A stretch of DNA of 64,000 bases from LMUY01 sp965198565 (GTDB lineage: Bacteria; Pseudomonadota; Alphaproteobacteria; Acetobacterales; Acetobacteraceae), in assembly GCA_965198565.1 (NCBI GenBank), contig OZ240665.1:3162001-3226000 (forward strand), in the 5' to 3' direction. The position numbers and the translations under genes were made by a program. The notes beneath the pieces were generated by a model. That model ran no database searches, was not told the DNA's origin, and saw nothing but the letters and a program-made list of their open reading frames with translations. Below are positions 35,223 to 42,821 of this stretch, piece after piece (position 1 is the first letter of the stretch; the number at the start of each line of letters is the position of its first letter).

Positions 35223-35393
35223 TAAGCAGAAGCCCGTGTAGCTGATGCCAATGCTCTGACTTTCGTCCTGGAGCACCCCAGCTGCGATATCGATCAGAGG
35301 ACGCTGCTTTTCTGACACCATCTCGCGTGCACGTTCGTAGCCGTGGATGAGCACTAACTGATGCACCCTGCTTTTGTCAGCCTCTTCCTTCAT
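35223..35393 (-). pseudogene. repA: Plasmid replication protein RepA, N-terminal remnant
   Basis: 57 residues from ATG 35393 (MKEEADKSRVHQLVLIHGYE, then LIDIAAGVLQDESQSIGISYTGFCL), ending at the IS5-type element. The segment IAA.VL.DES..I..SYTGFCL resembles the start of RepA proteins of Acetobacteraceae and other proteobacterial plasmids (RepA_C family), normally about 300-350 residues. The rest is not in the window, so replication from this origin is probably lost. The adjacent iterons support the assignment. Confidence 0.7.
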
Positions 35394-35427
35394 TCTCTGT
35401 CATCACCTTGATCGCTACTGACGATGA

Positions 35428-35664
35428 TTATCCACGGCATCTCCCGTCAAGCTAAAATCGATTGGGGGTTAACCGAGCGAGCTAGTAGAAGAACAGTAGA
35501 GTCTATTAGTTGTTCTCTATCGGTTAACCCCCGTGTATAACCGCGAGTCGCTCGCCTAACCCCCACTTTCCATCGGTTAACCCCCGTGGACAATTCAATC
35601 TGCGCGTGAACGGAGTAGGCCTAATTGTCCGCTATCGGTTAACCCCCATGGATGATGTGGATAA
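35428..35664. other. Iteron-type plasmid replication origin
   Basis: Three direct copies of ATCGGTTAACCCCC with the core GGTTAACCCCC at 35522, 35575 and 35637, one inverted core at 35464-35474 and one partial copy near 35555. A DnaA box TGTGGATAA (exact complement of TTATCCACA) lies at 35656-35664 and a near match TTATCCACG at 35428-35436. The region is markedly AT-richer than its surroundings and directly precedes repA. 35394-35768 holds no gene. Iterons upstream of repA next to parA is the standard plan of low-copy plasmids. Confidence 0.85.
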
Positions 35665-35768
35665 CTTTTCATGTCGTCTCCGCCCGAGTCGCTTATTGGT
35701 CCCGGTGATGCGCAAATCTAATTTGCCTTCTCACCCATCTACAACCGAGACCTTTGCGTGCAATCTTG

Positions 35769-36077
35769 CTAATTGTCATTCGTGCGTCGGTAGGCTTCAA
35801 AACTTCGTCGGAGAAGTTCATTGAGTTTAAGACCGCGCTGGGCCGCGTAGACCTTAAACTCGCGACGGAAGCTCTCAGAGACACGAAAATTGAGCGGCGC
35901 GCCGGAAGCTTCTCCCAGATCGGCTATGCCCCCTGCCTCAGCCTGCGCGTCGGGCGAACTATCGAAAGAACTGGAAGTGGGCAGCATTGCACCGCGGCCG
36001 TGCATGTCTGGAGATGGCATCCCTGCCCCCTTTACGGCGACGAGACTAGCCGACAGCGCGGCGGGTTTCTTGCTCAT
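35769..36077 (-). CDS. Ribbon-helix-helix protein, ParB/ParG-like partner of parA
   Basis: 102 residues. A disordered, serine/alanine-rich N-terminal part is followed by a C-terminal ribbon-helix-helix domain (LNFRVSESFRREFKVYAAQRGLKLNELLRRSFEAYRR, about 62-98). It follows parA with a 32-bp overlap, the gene order of type Ib partition operons, where a small RHH protein binds the centromere and represses parA. Function inferred from context. Confidence 0.75.
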   Translation of the reverse strand: MSKKPAALSASLVAVKGAGMPSPDMHGRGAMLPTSSSFDSSPDAQAEAGGIADLGEASGAPLNFRVSESFRREFKVYAAQRGLKLNELLRRSFEAYRRTNDN

Positions 36078-36728
36078 GAGAATCCTTAGAACGATTTCGT
36101 GTTTTCGTGCTTTTTGCCAAGCGGGCTTTTACAAAAATCCAGAGCTCGGCCATTTCCAGGGAGCTCCGACCACGACTGTCTGTTTCCTGTACAGTTCGCC
36201 CATCAATCATTGAGCCGGCATAGTCCACTCTGTCGTGGACGATGGCGGGTGCCACCGCTCCATGCTCCGACAGGGCTGTGGTGGCCTGAATTGTGAGCCG
36301 GGCATTGGGCTTCGCCTGGGTTACGGCAAAGACGAACGGCTTGCCGGCTGCCTGCACTAAATCGACGGTGCTGCCAACGGCGCGCAGATCGTGCGGACTC
36401 GGCCGTGTAGGAATGAGGACCAAGTCAGCAGATCGAACGACATCGCCGATCGCCTCTGTGATGGCAGGAGGGGTATCCACGACAGCAAGCCGATATCCGC
36501 AGCGGCTAGGGCGGTGAGCTTTTCTGGAAGATCAGCAATCGTTGTGGGGGCAAGAGCCGGGCTGCCGACTTCTCTTACGTTCCACCAGGCCGACAAGGAA
36601 CCCTGGGGGTCCGTGTCAATCAGAACCGCCGGTCCGTCACCGGCGGCTTCAGCGGCCACAGCTAAGTGAGCCGCGAGAGTTGTCTTCCCAACCACACCTT
36701 TTTGACTTGCTAAAACGAGAACGTGCAT
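36046..36728 (-). pseudogene. parA: ParA partition ATPase, frameshifted
   Basis: Two frames together make one ParA of about 225 residues. Frame 1 from ATG 36728: MHVLVLASQKGVVGKTTLAAH with a Walker A in which the usual KGGxGKTT second Gly is Val, then IDTDPQGSLSAWW. Frame 2 (to 36046): VVDTPPAITEAI (ParA switch II), then LIPTRPSPHDLRAV and AGSMIDGRTVQE. The shift lies around 36485-36500 (AAADIG|..VVDTPPA) and needs one base. It is either a real mutation in an integrated plasmid or a sequencing error. Confidence 0.8.
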
Positions 36729-36732
36729 GCTG

Positions 36733-36778
36733 TCTTTCGTGCTAACGTTTTTAGTTGTTTAGCGGAAAGCACGAAAGA
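36733..36778. promoter_or_regulatory. Inverted repeat upstream of parA (operator or centromere candidate)
   Basis: Perfect 11-bp arms TCTTTCGTGCT (36733-36743) and AGCACGAAAGA (36768-36778), 24-bp spacer, 5 bp before the parA start. A related TTCGTGCT occurs near 36102 at the end of parA. Partition operons are commonly autoregulated at such sites; inference from position. Confidence 0.5.
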
Positions 36779-36798
36779 TCGCAAGCACGCGACACGCT

Positions 36799-37941
36799 TC
36801 AGAATAGCAGTTGATACCGAGTGCCGGGTCCTGCACCAAGGCGCTGTAGAAGCCCGGCCTTGGTGAGGCTAACCAAGGCGTTTTGCACCGTCCGGCGCAC
36901 AAGCCTTGTCTCGGTCACCAGTTCAGCGACCTTGAGGCGACGCTCTGGGGCAGATTTGAAGCAGGCGAGCACAGCGATCGCGCTTTCCGAGAGGCGCCGC
37001 AAAGCGGCGTAGCGGCGGCGTAGGATGGCGATGTCGGCCAGCGCGTTCTCCAGCATTTTCAGGAAAAACGAGGCGAGGCCGTCGAGCTGGTAAAGCCGGG
37101 CATCCTCGTGGAATCGGCCGCCGGAGGCCTGGTGCAGCACGGCATAGTAGAGCGGTCGGTGCCGCTCGATCTGGCGATCGATGGAGATGAATCGGATCAC
37201 CTGGCTAAAATCCAGGTCATCGCCCTGCATCAACGCCAGCAGGAACAGCGCCCGGCCAAGCCGGCCATTGCCATCTTGGAAGGGATGGATCGCCAGGAAG
37301 CGGAACACGAATTCGGTTGCGACCAGCAGCGGCCAGGGATGCTCGCGGATCGTCTGGTTATACCAGAGTATCAAATCCCTCATTGCCGCCTCGGTCTGTG
37401 GGCCCGGCGGGGTCGGGTCAAGTACGACCCGACGATCGCCGGTGTCGTGATTGACGGAGATCACCTGGTTTGGGCTGATCTTGTAGCCGCCGGCATAGAA
37501 CCGCGCGGCTGGATAGAAGCTGAGTAGGGTGTGGTGCAGGCCGCGTATGGCGCTTTCTGTCAGTGGGAACAGCTCAGCAGCCTGGAGATAGACGATACCC
37601 AAGACCTCGCGGCAGCCGACGACCTCCTCGACGCTCCGCTCGCGGTCTTTGGACAGCTTGTCCATGATGGCCGCCTTGTTGGCTTCGAAGGCGGTGACGT
37701 GCCCGTCCTGAGAAAGGGCGGTGTCCACCCAGTCGATTTCCACATCGGTTAGCACGGCATTTTCGATACGGGTCGATGCACCGACGGTGCTGATCAGGGC
37801 CCACCGATGCAGCCACGTCGCCTCAGCATCAGGCAGGCAAGCCAACTCCGCGGCGAGACGGGTCACCTCGCCCTGGACAGTTTTCAGCGCCTTCTCGAGC
37901 TTTGGGCTGGGTGTGAACGATAACACAAGGATCCCATTCAA
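36799..37941 (-). CDS. Fic domain protein (AMP-transferase family), class II autoinhibited
   Basis: 380 residues from TTG 37941 (a GTG six codons later is possible). Catalytic motif HPFQDGNGRLGR at 219-230, fully matching HPFx[D/E]GNGRxxR. The inhibitory helix STRIEN at 56-61 lies before the Fic fold, matching (S/T)xxxE(G/N) of class II Fic proteins. A C-terminal winged helix (about 320-380, ERRLKVAELVTETRLVRRTVQNAL) is the usual DNA-binding-like addition. Such proteins AMPylate targets such as gyrase or act on themselves. It lies downstream of the AAA gene, 78 bp away, behind an operator-like repeat. Confidence 0.92.
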   Translation of the reverse strand: MNGILVLSFTPSPKLEKALKTVQGEVTRLAAELACLPDAEATWLHRWALISTVGASTRIENAVLTDVEIDWVDTALSQDGHVTAFEANKAAIMDKLSKDRERSVEEVVGCREVLGIVYLQAAELFPLTESAIRGLHHTLLSFYPAARFYAGGYKISPNQVISVNHDTGDRRVVLDPTPPGPQTEAAMRDLILWYNQTIREHPWPLLVATEFVFRFLAIHPFQDGNGRLGRALFLLALMQGDDLDFSQVIRFISIDRQIERHRPLYYAVLHQASGGRFHEDARLYQLDGLASFFLKMLENALADIAILRRRYAALRRLSESAIAVLACFKSAPERRLKVAELVTETRLVRRTVQNALVSLTKAGLLQRLGAGPGTRYQLLF

Positions 37942-37943
37942 AG

Positions 37944-37997
37944 ACGCACCATATTAGGCCATATCGCACTACTATGTAGAGGTGCGATATGGTGCGT
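37944..37997. promoter_or_regulatory. Nested inverted repeats at the fic start (operator candidate)
   Basis: Outer arms ACGCACCATAT (37944-37954) and ATATGGTGCGT (37987-37997); inner arms CCATATCGCAC (37959-37969) and GTGCGATATGG (37982-37992). They lie directly upstream of the fic start and downstream of the AAA stop (38020). The winged-helix tail of the Fic protein could bind here; this is inference. Confidence 0.55.
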
Positions 37998-38019
37998 TTA
38001 ACCCGTCATGTGAATGCAT

Positions 38020-40044
38020 TCACGCTGCGTCTCGCAACGCGATCTCCGGTGCAGTTGAAGCCTTTGCCGGCATCCGGAACCCGATCGGCGAGCGGACCCC
38101 CACCTTCGCGGCCCACTCCTCGACGAGCCACTGTGCCAGGATGGTCGGGCGCACCTCACCCAGCAGCTCCGCCTTACGCCGCACCAGCGCGAAGTCGCCC
38201 GGTGTCAGCCCGTCCGGCAGCGCCCCCGGTGAAACGGCGCCGAGGATGCGGCGGAACGCCAGGTCCGCACGGGCCGGGTCGAGCGCGTCGAACCGTAGCT
38301 TCAGCGTGAAGCGTCGCGGCACCGCGGCGTCCATGCGCTCGACCATGTTGGTGGTGCACACGAAGGGCAGGGGGTGGCGCTCCATCCAGGTGAGCATCTC
38401 ATCCACCTGGCTCACCTCGAACGCGCGCGACGCGGCGCCGCGGTCGAACAGCAGCGCCTCCGCCTCGTCGATCAGCAGCAACGCGCCCTTGGCCCGCGCC
38501 TCCGCAAAGGCGGCGGCGATCGCCTTCTCGCTCCCGCCCACCCACATCGACAGCAGGTCCGAGGCGCGCTTCTGCAGCAACGGCAGGCCGATCCGGTCCG
38601 CCAGATAGTGCGCGAATGCGCTCTTGCCTGTGCCTGGCGGCCCGGACAAGCACAGCGACCAGCCACGTGGCGCCCCAGGCCGAGCCAGTCGGGCGCACAG
38701 AGTGCCAAGATCGTCCCCGCACACCGTTAGCGCCGGGTCGAACGCAGTTAGAGAGGAGGCCTCGACCGTGGCGGTCACGCCCATGGCCTCGGCGACCCCG
38801 GCGAGGGCCACCTCCAGCTCCGCCAGGCCGCCGCCGACCAGGCGTACGGCACGTGCCGACCCGGCCGCGATGCCCGCCGACACCGGCCAGCGTGCCGCGA
38901 GGGCGGTCGCCGTGCCGGCCGGTAACGCCAGCGCCTCGCGATCCAGCACACGGTCCCATATCGCCGCACGACGGGCGGCGTCCGGCACGGGCATCTGCAC
39001 CACCAGCGTCATGCGCCGCAGCGTCGCCGGGTCCATCCAGCCGATCTCGTTGCAGGTCCAAAGCACCGGCACCGCCGCCTGCTCCAGCGTGCGGTTGAGG
39101 AACACCTTGGAGAACGCGTCGCGTCGCGCCCCGAAGGAGCGGGTGGAGTCCAGCAAATCCTCCGCCTCGTCGAGCAGTACTGCGGCATCACGGCGCTGGC
39201 GCAGCAGGGTCAGGCTGAGCCGCAAGGCGGTGCCGCGGGCGCTGCGCGAGGGTTCGCTGCCCTGCGCGTCAGCTTCCTCGCCGGCCGCATAGAGGGCCAG
39301 GCCGGCGCGTGTCGCAAGGGCACGGGCGAACTCGGTCTTGCCCGTTCCAGGTGGCCCGGCGAGCAGGATGTGGATGCCGGCCTCGCCGCCCGCTGCGGCG
39401 GCAGACAACACCCGTGCGGCCAAGGCGCCGGGGGCACCAAGGTGGTCGAAGCAGTCCCAGGGCAGGCCGGGCTCGCATGGGCGGCCAATCAGCGCCGCCC
39501 GCCATTCGTCACGGCCGGCATGAACGGCGAACATGGCCGTCGCCGCCGCCCGGCTGATGGCCAGAATGGCGGGGAAACCATCCTCGTAGACGTCGTCATC
39601 GTCGAAGACGATCAGCCCGCAGCCGCACAGGCGCGATCCCGGTGCCAGGCGCTGCTGCACCTCGTCGAGATCACGGCCGAGCAGGATCGCGACCACGCGG
39701 GATGGGTCGCCCAGAATGGCCTGCACGGCACTGCCGAACCGGGCGAGCTGGCGACCGCGGCGCACGCGTAGGGCAAGCAAAAGGATATCGAGTTCGGGCT
39801 CGTCCAGAACGAACTCGGCCGCGGCATACCGCGCATTGCGCTCGAACGGCTCGGCATAGGTGCCGCTCGACGGGAAGGCGTCGATGGCGCGTTCGAGGTC
39901 CTGGGACGTGCCGCCCGGCGTCGCCGTGCCGAGCACGACAGCCGCCGCATCGGCGACCGGCTTCAGCAGCTGGGCCGCAGCCTCGCTGCGCAGCGCATTA
40001 CGAAGGTAGCGGCCGAGTTCCCATTCGGCATACGGCGTGCTCAT
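38020..40044 (-). CDS. Tandem AAA ATPase, function unknown
   Basis: 674 residues. N-terminal domain (about 1-200) of no recognised family. AAA-1: Walker A GPPGTGKT at 230-237, Walker B VLLDEAEDLL about 289-298. AAA-2: Walker A GPPGTGKS at 468-475, Walker B LLLIDEAEALLF about 523-533, sensor TTN 564-566 and Arg finger region PRRFT about 576-580. Two full ATPase cassettes suggest a ring-forming remodeller. It is divergent from the RNA ligase gene (296 bp) and is followed by fic on the same strand. Its AAA domains do not identify the substrate. Confidence 0.9.
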   Translation of the reverse strand: MSTPYAEWELGRYLRNALRSEAAAQLLKPVADAAAVVLGTATPGGTSQDLERAIDAFPSSGTYAEPFERNARYAAAEFVLDEPELDILLLALRVRRGRQLARFGSAVQAILGDPSRVVAILLGRDLDEVQQRLAPGSRLCGCGLIVFDDDDVYEDGFPAILAISRAAATAMFAVHAGRDEWRAALIGRPCEPGLPWDCFDHLGAPGALAARVLSAAAAGGEAGIHILLAGPPGTGKTEFARALATRAGLALYAAGEEADAQGSEPSRSARGTALRLSLTLLRQRRDAAVLLDEAEDLLDSTRSFGARRDAFSKVFLNRTLEQAAVPVLWTCNEIGWMDPATLRRMTLVVQMPVPDAARRAAIWDRVLDREALALPAGTATALAARWPVSAGIAAGSARAVRLVGGGLAELEVALAGVAEAMGVTATVEASSLTAFDPALTVCGDDLGTLCARLARPGAPRGWSLCLSGPPGTGKSAFAHYLADRIGLPLLQKRASDLLSMWVGGSEKAIAAAFAEARAKGALLLIDEAEALLFDRGAASRAFEVSQVDEMLTWMERHPLPFVCTTNMVERMDAAVPRRFTLKLRFDALDPARADLAFRRILGAVSPGALPDGLTPGDFALVRRKAELLGEVRPTILAQWLVEEWAAKVGVRSPIGFRMPAKASTAPEIALRDAA

Positions 40045-40340
40045 GGCAGAGAGTCCCTGTGCGTCCTTGAAGGCCTAATCGGCGGAATGGCCGCCTTAGG
40101 TCCTCGCAAGACGCGGGACAGGCGGCGCGTGCAAAAGCTGTAACGTTCGAATGCATGCTCGCCCTTTCTGTCCAAATACTTCTGTGTGCGCCCTGAGGCG
40201 CAGACCGGCGACATGCCGGGGGCGCGGACCTAGACGGCTTCAAGGCGGAAGGTCAACCAAAATCGTTCGGAAGACCGCGCGACTTTGCGGAACGATAGCC
40301 TCAGCCGGACCGACGGGGCTGAGAACTCAGGGTTGAGCGA
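40045..40340. promoter_or_regulatory. Divergent intergenic region with several hairpins
   Basis: 296 bp between the AAA start (minus) and the RNA ligase start (plus). On the ligase side: ATCGTTC/GAACGAT arms at 40262-40268 and 40290-40296, CTCAGCC/GGCTGAG at 40300-40306 and 40317-40323, and an alternative CTGAG/CTCAG pairing at 40319-40330 that excludes the last one. On the AAA side: CCTAA-TC-GGCGG pairs with CCGCC-TTAGG at 40074-40100. No gene fits here. It must contain both promoters, and may contain a structured leader or small RNA. Confidence 0.55.
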
Positions 40341-41564
40341 ATGAGCGAGAACCGGACCTATGACGGTCCCAAATGGCGGGACAACCCGGATGAATGGCGG
40401 CCCCCTTCCAGGTGGGCTAGATCACTCCGTCCCATGATCGACCTGATCCATCCTGCCCGCCAAATGGCGTTCGATGCCTTGATGGCCGGCCTGGAACGCG
40501 CCCGAGGCCTTGGCTTCGTGTATCGCCGCGTGGACACGACCGCGGGGCTGCAGCTGTTCATCTACACCCCGCGCTGCGTCTATGAGGATGGCTGGGACGA
40601 GTTCACCGTCATGGCCCGCGGCCTGATTGTAGATGAGGCGGCCGGCCAGGTCGTGGCCACGCCGTTCCCCAAATTTTTCAACATCGGCGAGCGGCGGGGC
40701 GAGGCGCCTGATCTGCCGTTCGAGGCTTACGAGAAGCTCGACGGCAGCCTTATCATCAGCTTTCACCATGCCGGACGCTGGCGGGCCGCCACCAAGGGGG
40801 CGTTCGGCTCCGAGCAGGCAGTCTGGGCCCAGGCCAGGTTCGATGCCGCAAACCTCTCCGCCCTGGTGCCCGGCACGACCTACCTGTTCGAGGCGGTTTA
40901 TCCCGAGAACCGGATCGTCGTCCGTTACCCGGATCAGGCCTTGGTCATGCTGGCGGCCTACGACAGGGCCGGGCGCGAGCTGACCTATGACGAGGTGCTT
41001 GCAACGTGTCGGACACTCGGGTGGCGGGCCGCCCGGCGTTACGCGTTCGCCAGCATCGCCGCCATGGTAAGCCATGCGGCGACGCTGCCCCGGGACGATG
41101 AGGGCCTGGTCATCCGGTTCAGCAACGGCCTGCGCTTAAAGCTCAAGGGCGCGGAGTACCGCCGTATCCATGCGCTGATCTCACGCTGCACACCGCTGGC
41201 CATGTGGGAGGCGCTGGCGGCTGGCGACGATATGGATGCAATCCGCCACGACCTGCCCGAGGAGTTCTGGAACGACTTCGACGACATCGTCCGGCTGCTG
41301 ACAGCGAGCATCACCGCCATCGAAGCGAGGGTGGTGGAGGTGGCGGCCAGCGTGGCGCATCTGTCCGACAAGGAACTGGGATTATCGCTCAACGCCTTGC
41401 CGGCTGACGCGCGGCCCTATTTGTTCGGCTACCGCAAATCGGGGGCGATTACCGGGAAATCGCGTGAGTCGCTGATGCGGTCCATACGCCCGACCGGCAA
41501 CACACTTGCCGGCTACGTCCCGTCCTATGCCATGGGACGTGTGCTGGAGGACGCTGTTTCGTAG
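40341..41564 (+). CDS. T4 RNA ligase 1-like RNA ligase
   Basis: 407 residues. ATP-dependent RNA ligase of the covalent nucleotidyltransferase superfamily. Motif I KLDGS with the adenylated Lys at 132 (T4 Rnl1 has KEDGS); upstream RGLIVDE at 93-99 fits the conserved Arg-Gly strand; motif III LFEAVYPENRIVV about 182-194; motif IV DEGLVIRF 253-260; motif V RLKLKGAEY 265-273. The C-terminal 130 residues are helical. Rnl1 seals the anticodon loop of cleaved tRNAs. Here it is plasmid-borne next to a tandem AAA ATPase and an HNH nuclease. Convergent with the HNH gene (9 bp). Confidence 0.92.
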   Translation: MSENRTYDGPKWRDNPDEWRPPSRWARSLRPMIDLIHPARQMAFDALMAGLERARGLGFVYRRVDTTAGLQLFIYTPRCVYEDGWDEFTVMARGLIVDEAAGQVVATPFPKFFNIGERRGEAPDLPFEAYEKLDGSLIISFHHAGRWRAATKGAFGSEQAVWAQARFDAANLSALVPGTTYLFEAVYPENRIVVRYPDQALVMLAAYDRAGRELTYDEVLATCRTLGWRAARRYAFASIAAMVSHAATLPRDDEGLVIRFSNGLRLKLKGAEYRRIHALISRCTPLAMWEALAAGDDMDAIRHDLPEEFWNDFDDIVRLLTASITAIEARVVEVAASVAHLSDKELGLSLNALPADARPYLFGYRKSGAITGKSRESLMRSIRPTGNTLAGYVPSYAMGRVLEDAVS

Positions 41565-41573
41565 TGCTGAACA

Positions 41574-42002
41574 TCAGCCAGACCGATACGGTCCGGTGAA
41601 CAAGTCGCCGAGCGCCATCCGCAGCCGGTAGGTGATCCAGCGCTGGGCGAGATGGTGTGGCCGGTCGTGCAGCATGTGGCAGCGCTGGCACAGGCTCTTG
41701 AGGTTGCGCGGGTGATTGTGCGCCGGGTCATGGTCCAAATGCGCGGCGGCCAGCACGACCCGGGTCGTCCGCTGTGCAGGCAGATCGGCAGGCCAGGGGC
41801 GGGCACAGCGCCGCCCCTGGCCGCTGCGCCAATGCCCGGCCGCGTCGTCCAGCCAGCGTCCGTCCGGCAGGCAGGTCACCGTCTGGCCGTGCGGCCGGCC
41901 GCAGCCCTCGCAGCGCCCGCCAGCCCGCCCGAACCGGATCGCCCGGCTGAGTTCGGGCCAATCGATTGGGTAGAACCAGCGCAGCTCCGGCCGGATCGGC
42001 AT
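41574..42002 (-). CDS. HNH endonuclease
   Basis: 142 residues from ATG 42002. A CxxC pair (CEGCGRPHG) and a second in SLCQRCHMLHD surround the HNH core HLDHDPAHNHPRNLKSLCQRCH with metal and catalytic His-Asn-His. Small stand-alone HNH nucleases occur in mobile elements and phages. Starts 1 bp after the recombinase stop, so it is the third gene of the operon 76-aa protein, recombinase, HNH. Target unknown; it may be a homing or defence nuclease. Confidence 0.88.
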   Translation of the reverse strand: MPIRPELRWFYPIDWPELSRAIRFGRAGGRCEGCGRPHGQTVTCLPDGRWLDDAAGHWRSGQGRRCARPWPADLPAQRTTRVVLAAAHLDHDPAHNHPRNLKSLCQRCHMLHDRPHHLAQRWITYRLRMALGDLFTGPYRSG

Positions 42003-42003
42003 C

Positions 42004-42579
42004 TCAGCGCGTCCACATGCGCGCGGCGATGGCGCGCTCCTCCTCGCCCACGGCCTCGGCGTAGATTGCCGTCGTGGTCAGCTGGGCGTGACCCAGCCAG
42101 CGCTGCACCATGTTGAGTGGGATGCCCTGGCCCACGGCGGCCACCCCCAACGCGTGACGCAGCCCTTTGGGGCTGGCCTGGGCGCCCTCAATGCCGGCGG
42201 CGGCCAGAACCTCCTTGACCCGGCGCCAGGCGGTCGCCCGCGACCACGGCCACAGCAGCGCCTTGGCGGCCGGGCCGCGTAGGCCGCGCACGCCGAACAC
42301 CAGGTCGAGCATGGTAGCGAGCTCGGGCGGGATCGGCACGGTGCGGAACAGCCCGCGCCGGCGCTTCTTCAGCGTCTCAAAGGTTACAGTTCGGGCCACA
42401 ACGTCAACCTGTGCGCCGGTGAGGGCGAGCGCCTCGCTGATGCGGCAACCGGTCCAGGCCAGGGTGTGGCAGAAGGCGCGCACGTCGCGCGGCGCCTGGT
42501 CGGCGGCGGCGAGGAAGCAAGTGTGCTCGGCACCGGTAAGGTACTTGCGGCCGCCCTGCTGATCGTGGATCGACATCAT
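42004..42579 (-). CDS. Tyrosine recombinase, catalytic domain only
   Basis: 191 residues; the usual N-terminal SAM-like DNA-binding domain is absent. Catalytic residues: first Arg in TGCRISEAL, Lys in ETLKKRRRG, second Arg box SPKGLRHALGV (His of HxxR replaced by Lys, as in some plasmid integrases), late His in WLGHAQLTTTAIYA and nucleophile Tyr in AIYAEA. Such short recombinases are found on plasmids of Acetobacteraceae and related bacteria. An IR of two 11-bp arms near 43016 is a candidate site. Confidence 0.88.
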   Translation of the reverse strand: MMSIHDQQGGRKYLTGAEHTCFLAAADQAPRDVRAFCHTLAWTGCRISEALALTGAQVDVVARTVTFETLKKRRRGLFRTVPIPPELATMLDLVFGVRGLRGPAAKALLWPWSRATAWRRVKEVLAAAGIEGAQASPKGLRHALGVAAVGQGIPLNMVQRWLGHAQLTTTAIYAEAVGEEERAIAARMWTR

Positions 42580-42590
42580 GGCGCGGGCAC

Positions 42591-42821
42591 TTACCGTCCG
42601 TCGTCGCCGTAGAGATCCTCGCGGCGCAGGCTGAGCCCTTCGGGCCAGGGACCCAGGTCATGGACGGGCAGGGCGTCGAGGTCGAAGGGCAGGGTGGGCA
42701 GCTGCCGTACCGGCCGATCCGGGATCTCGATCTGGGCCATATACTCGCCGGCGGGCAGCGGTGTGGCGCTTGAGATGGCGCCGTCGGAGCTGATGGTGAG
42801 GCGGGTGGTGTTGACGGTCAT
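42591..42821 (-). CDS. Small protein preceding the recombinase, unrecognised
   Basis: 76 residues from ATG 42821 with GGAGG at about 8 bp upstream; the longer frame to 42872 starts without a ribosome binding site. Acidic C-terminus ending in GLSLRREDLYGDDGR. It precedes the recombinase by 11 bp and is part of a three-gene operon. The shape (beta-rich N-terminus, acidic tail) recalls plasmid antitoxins, but no toxin follows, so no function is assigned. Confidence 0.7.
   Translation of the reverse strand: MTVNTTRLTISSDGAISSATPLPAGEYMAQIEIPDRPVRQLPTLPFDLDALPVHDLGPWPEGLSLRREDLYGDDGR

Noticed and set aside
35400..35660. Iteron region considered as a CRISPR array
   Set aside because: Repeats are about 14 bp, unequally spaced, partly inverted and accompanied by DnaA boxes and repA/parA; this fits a plasmid origin and not a CRISPR.
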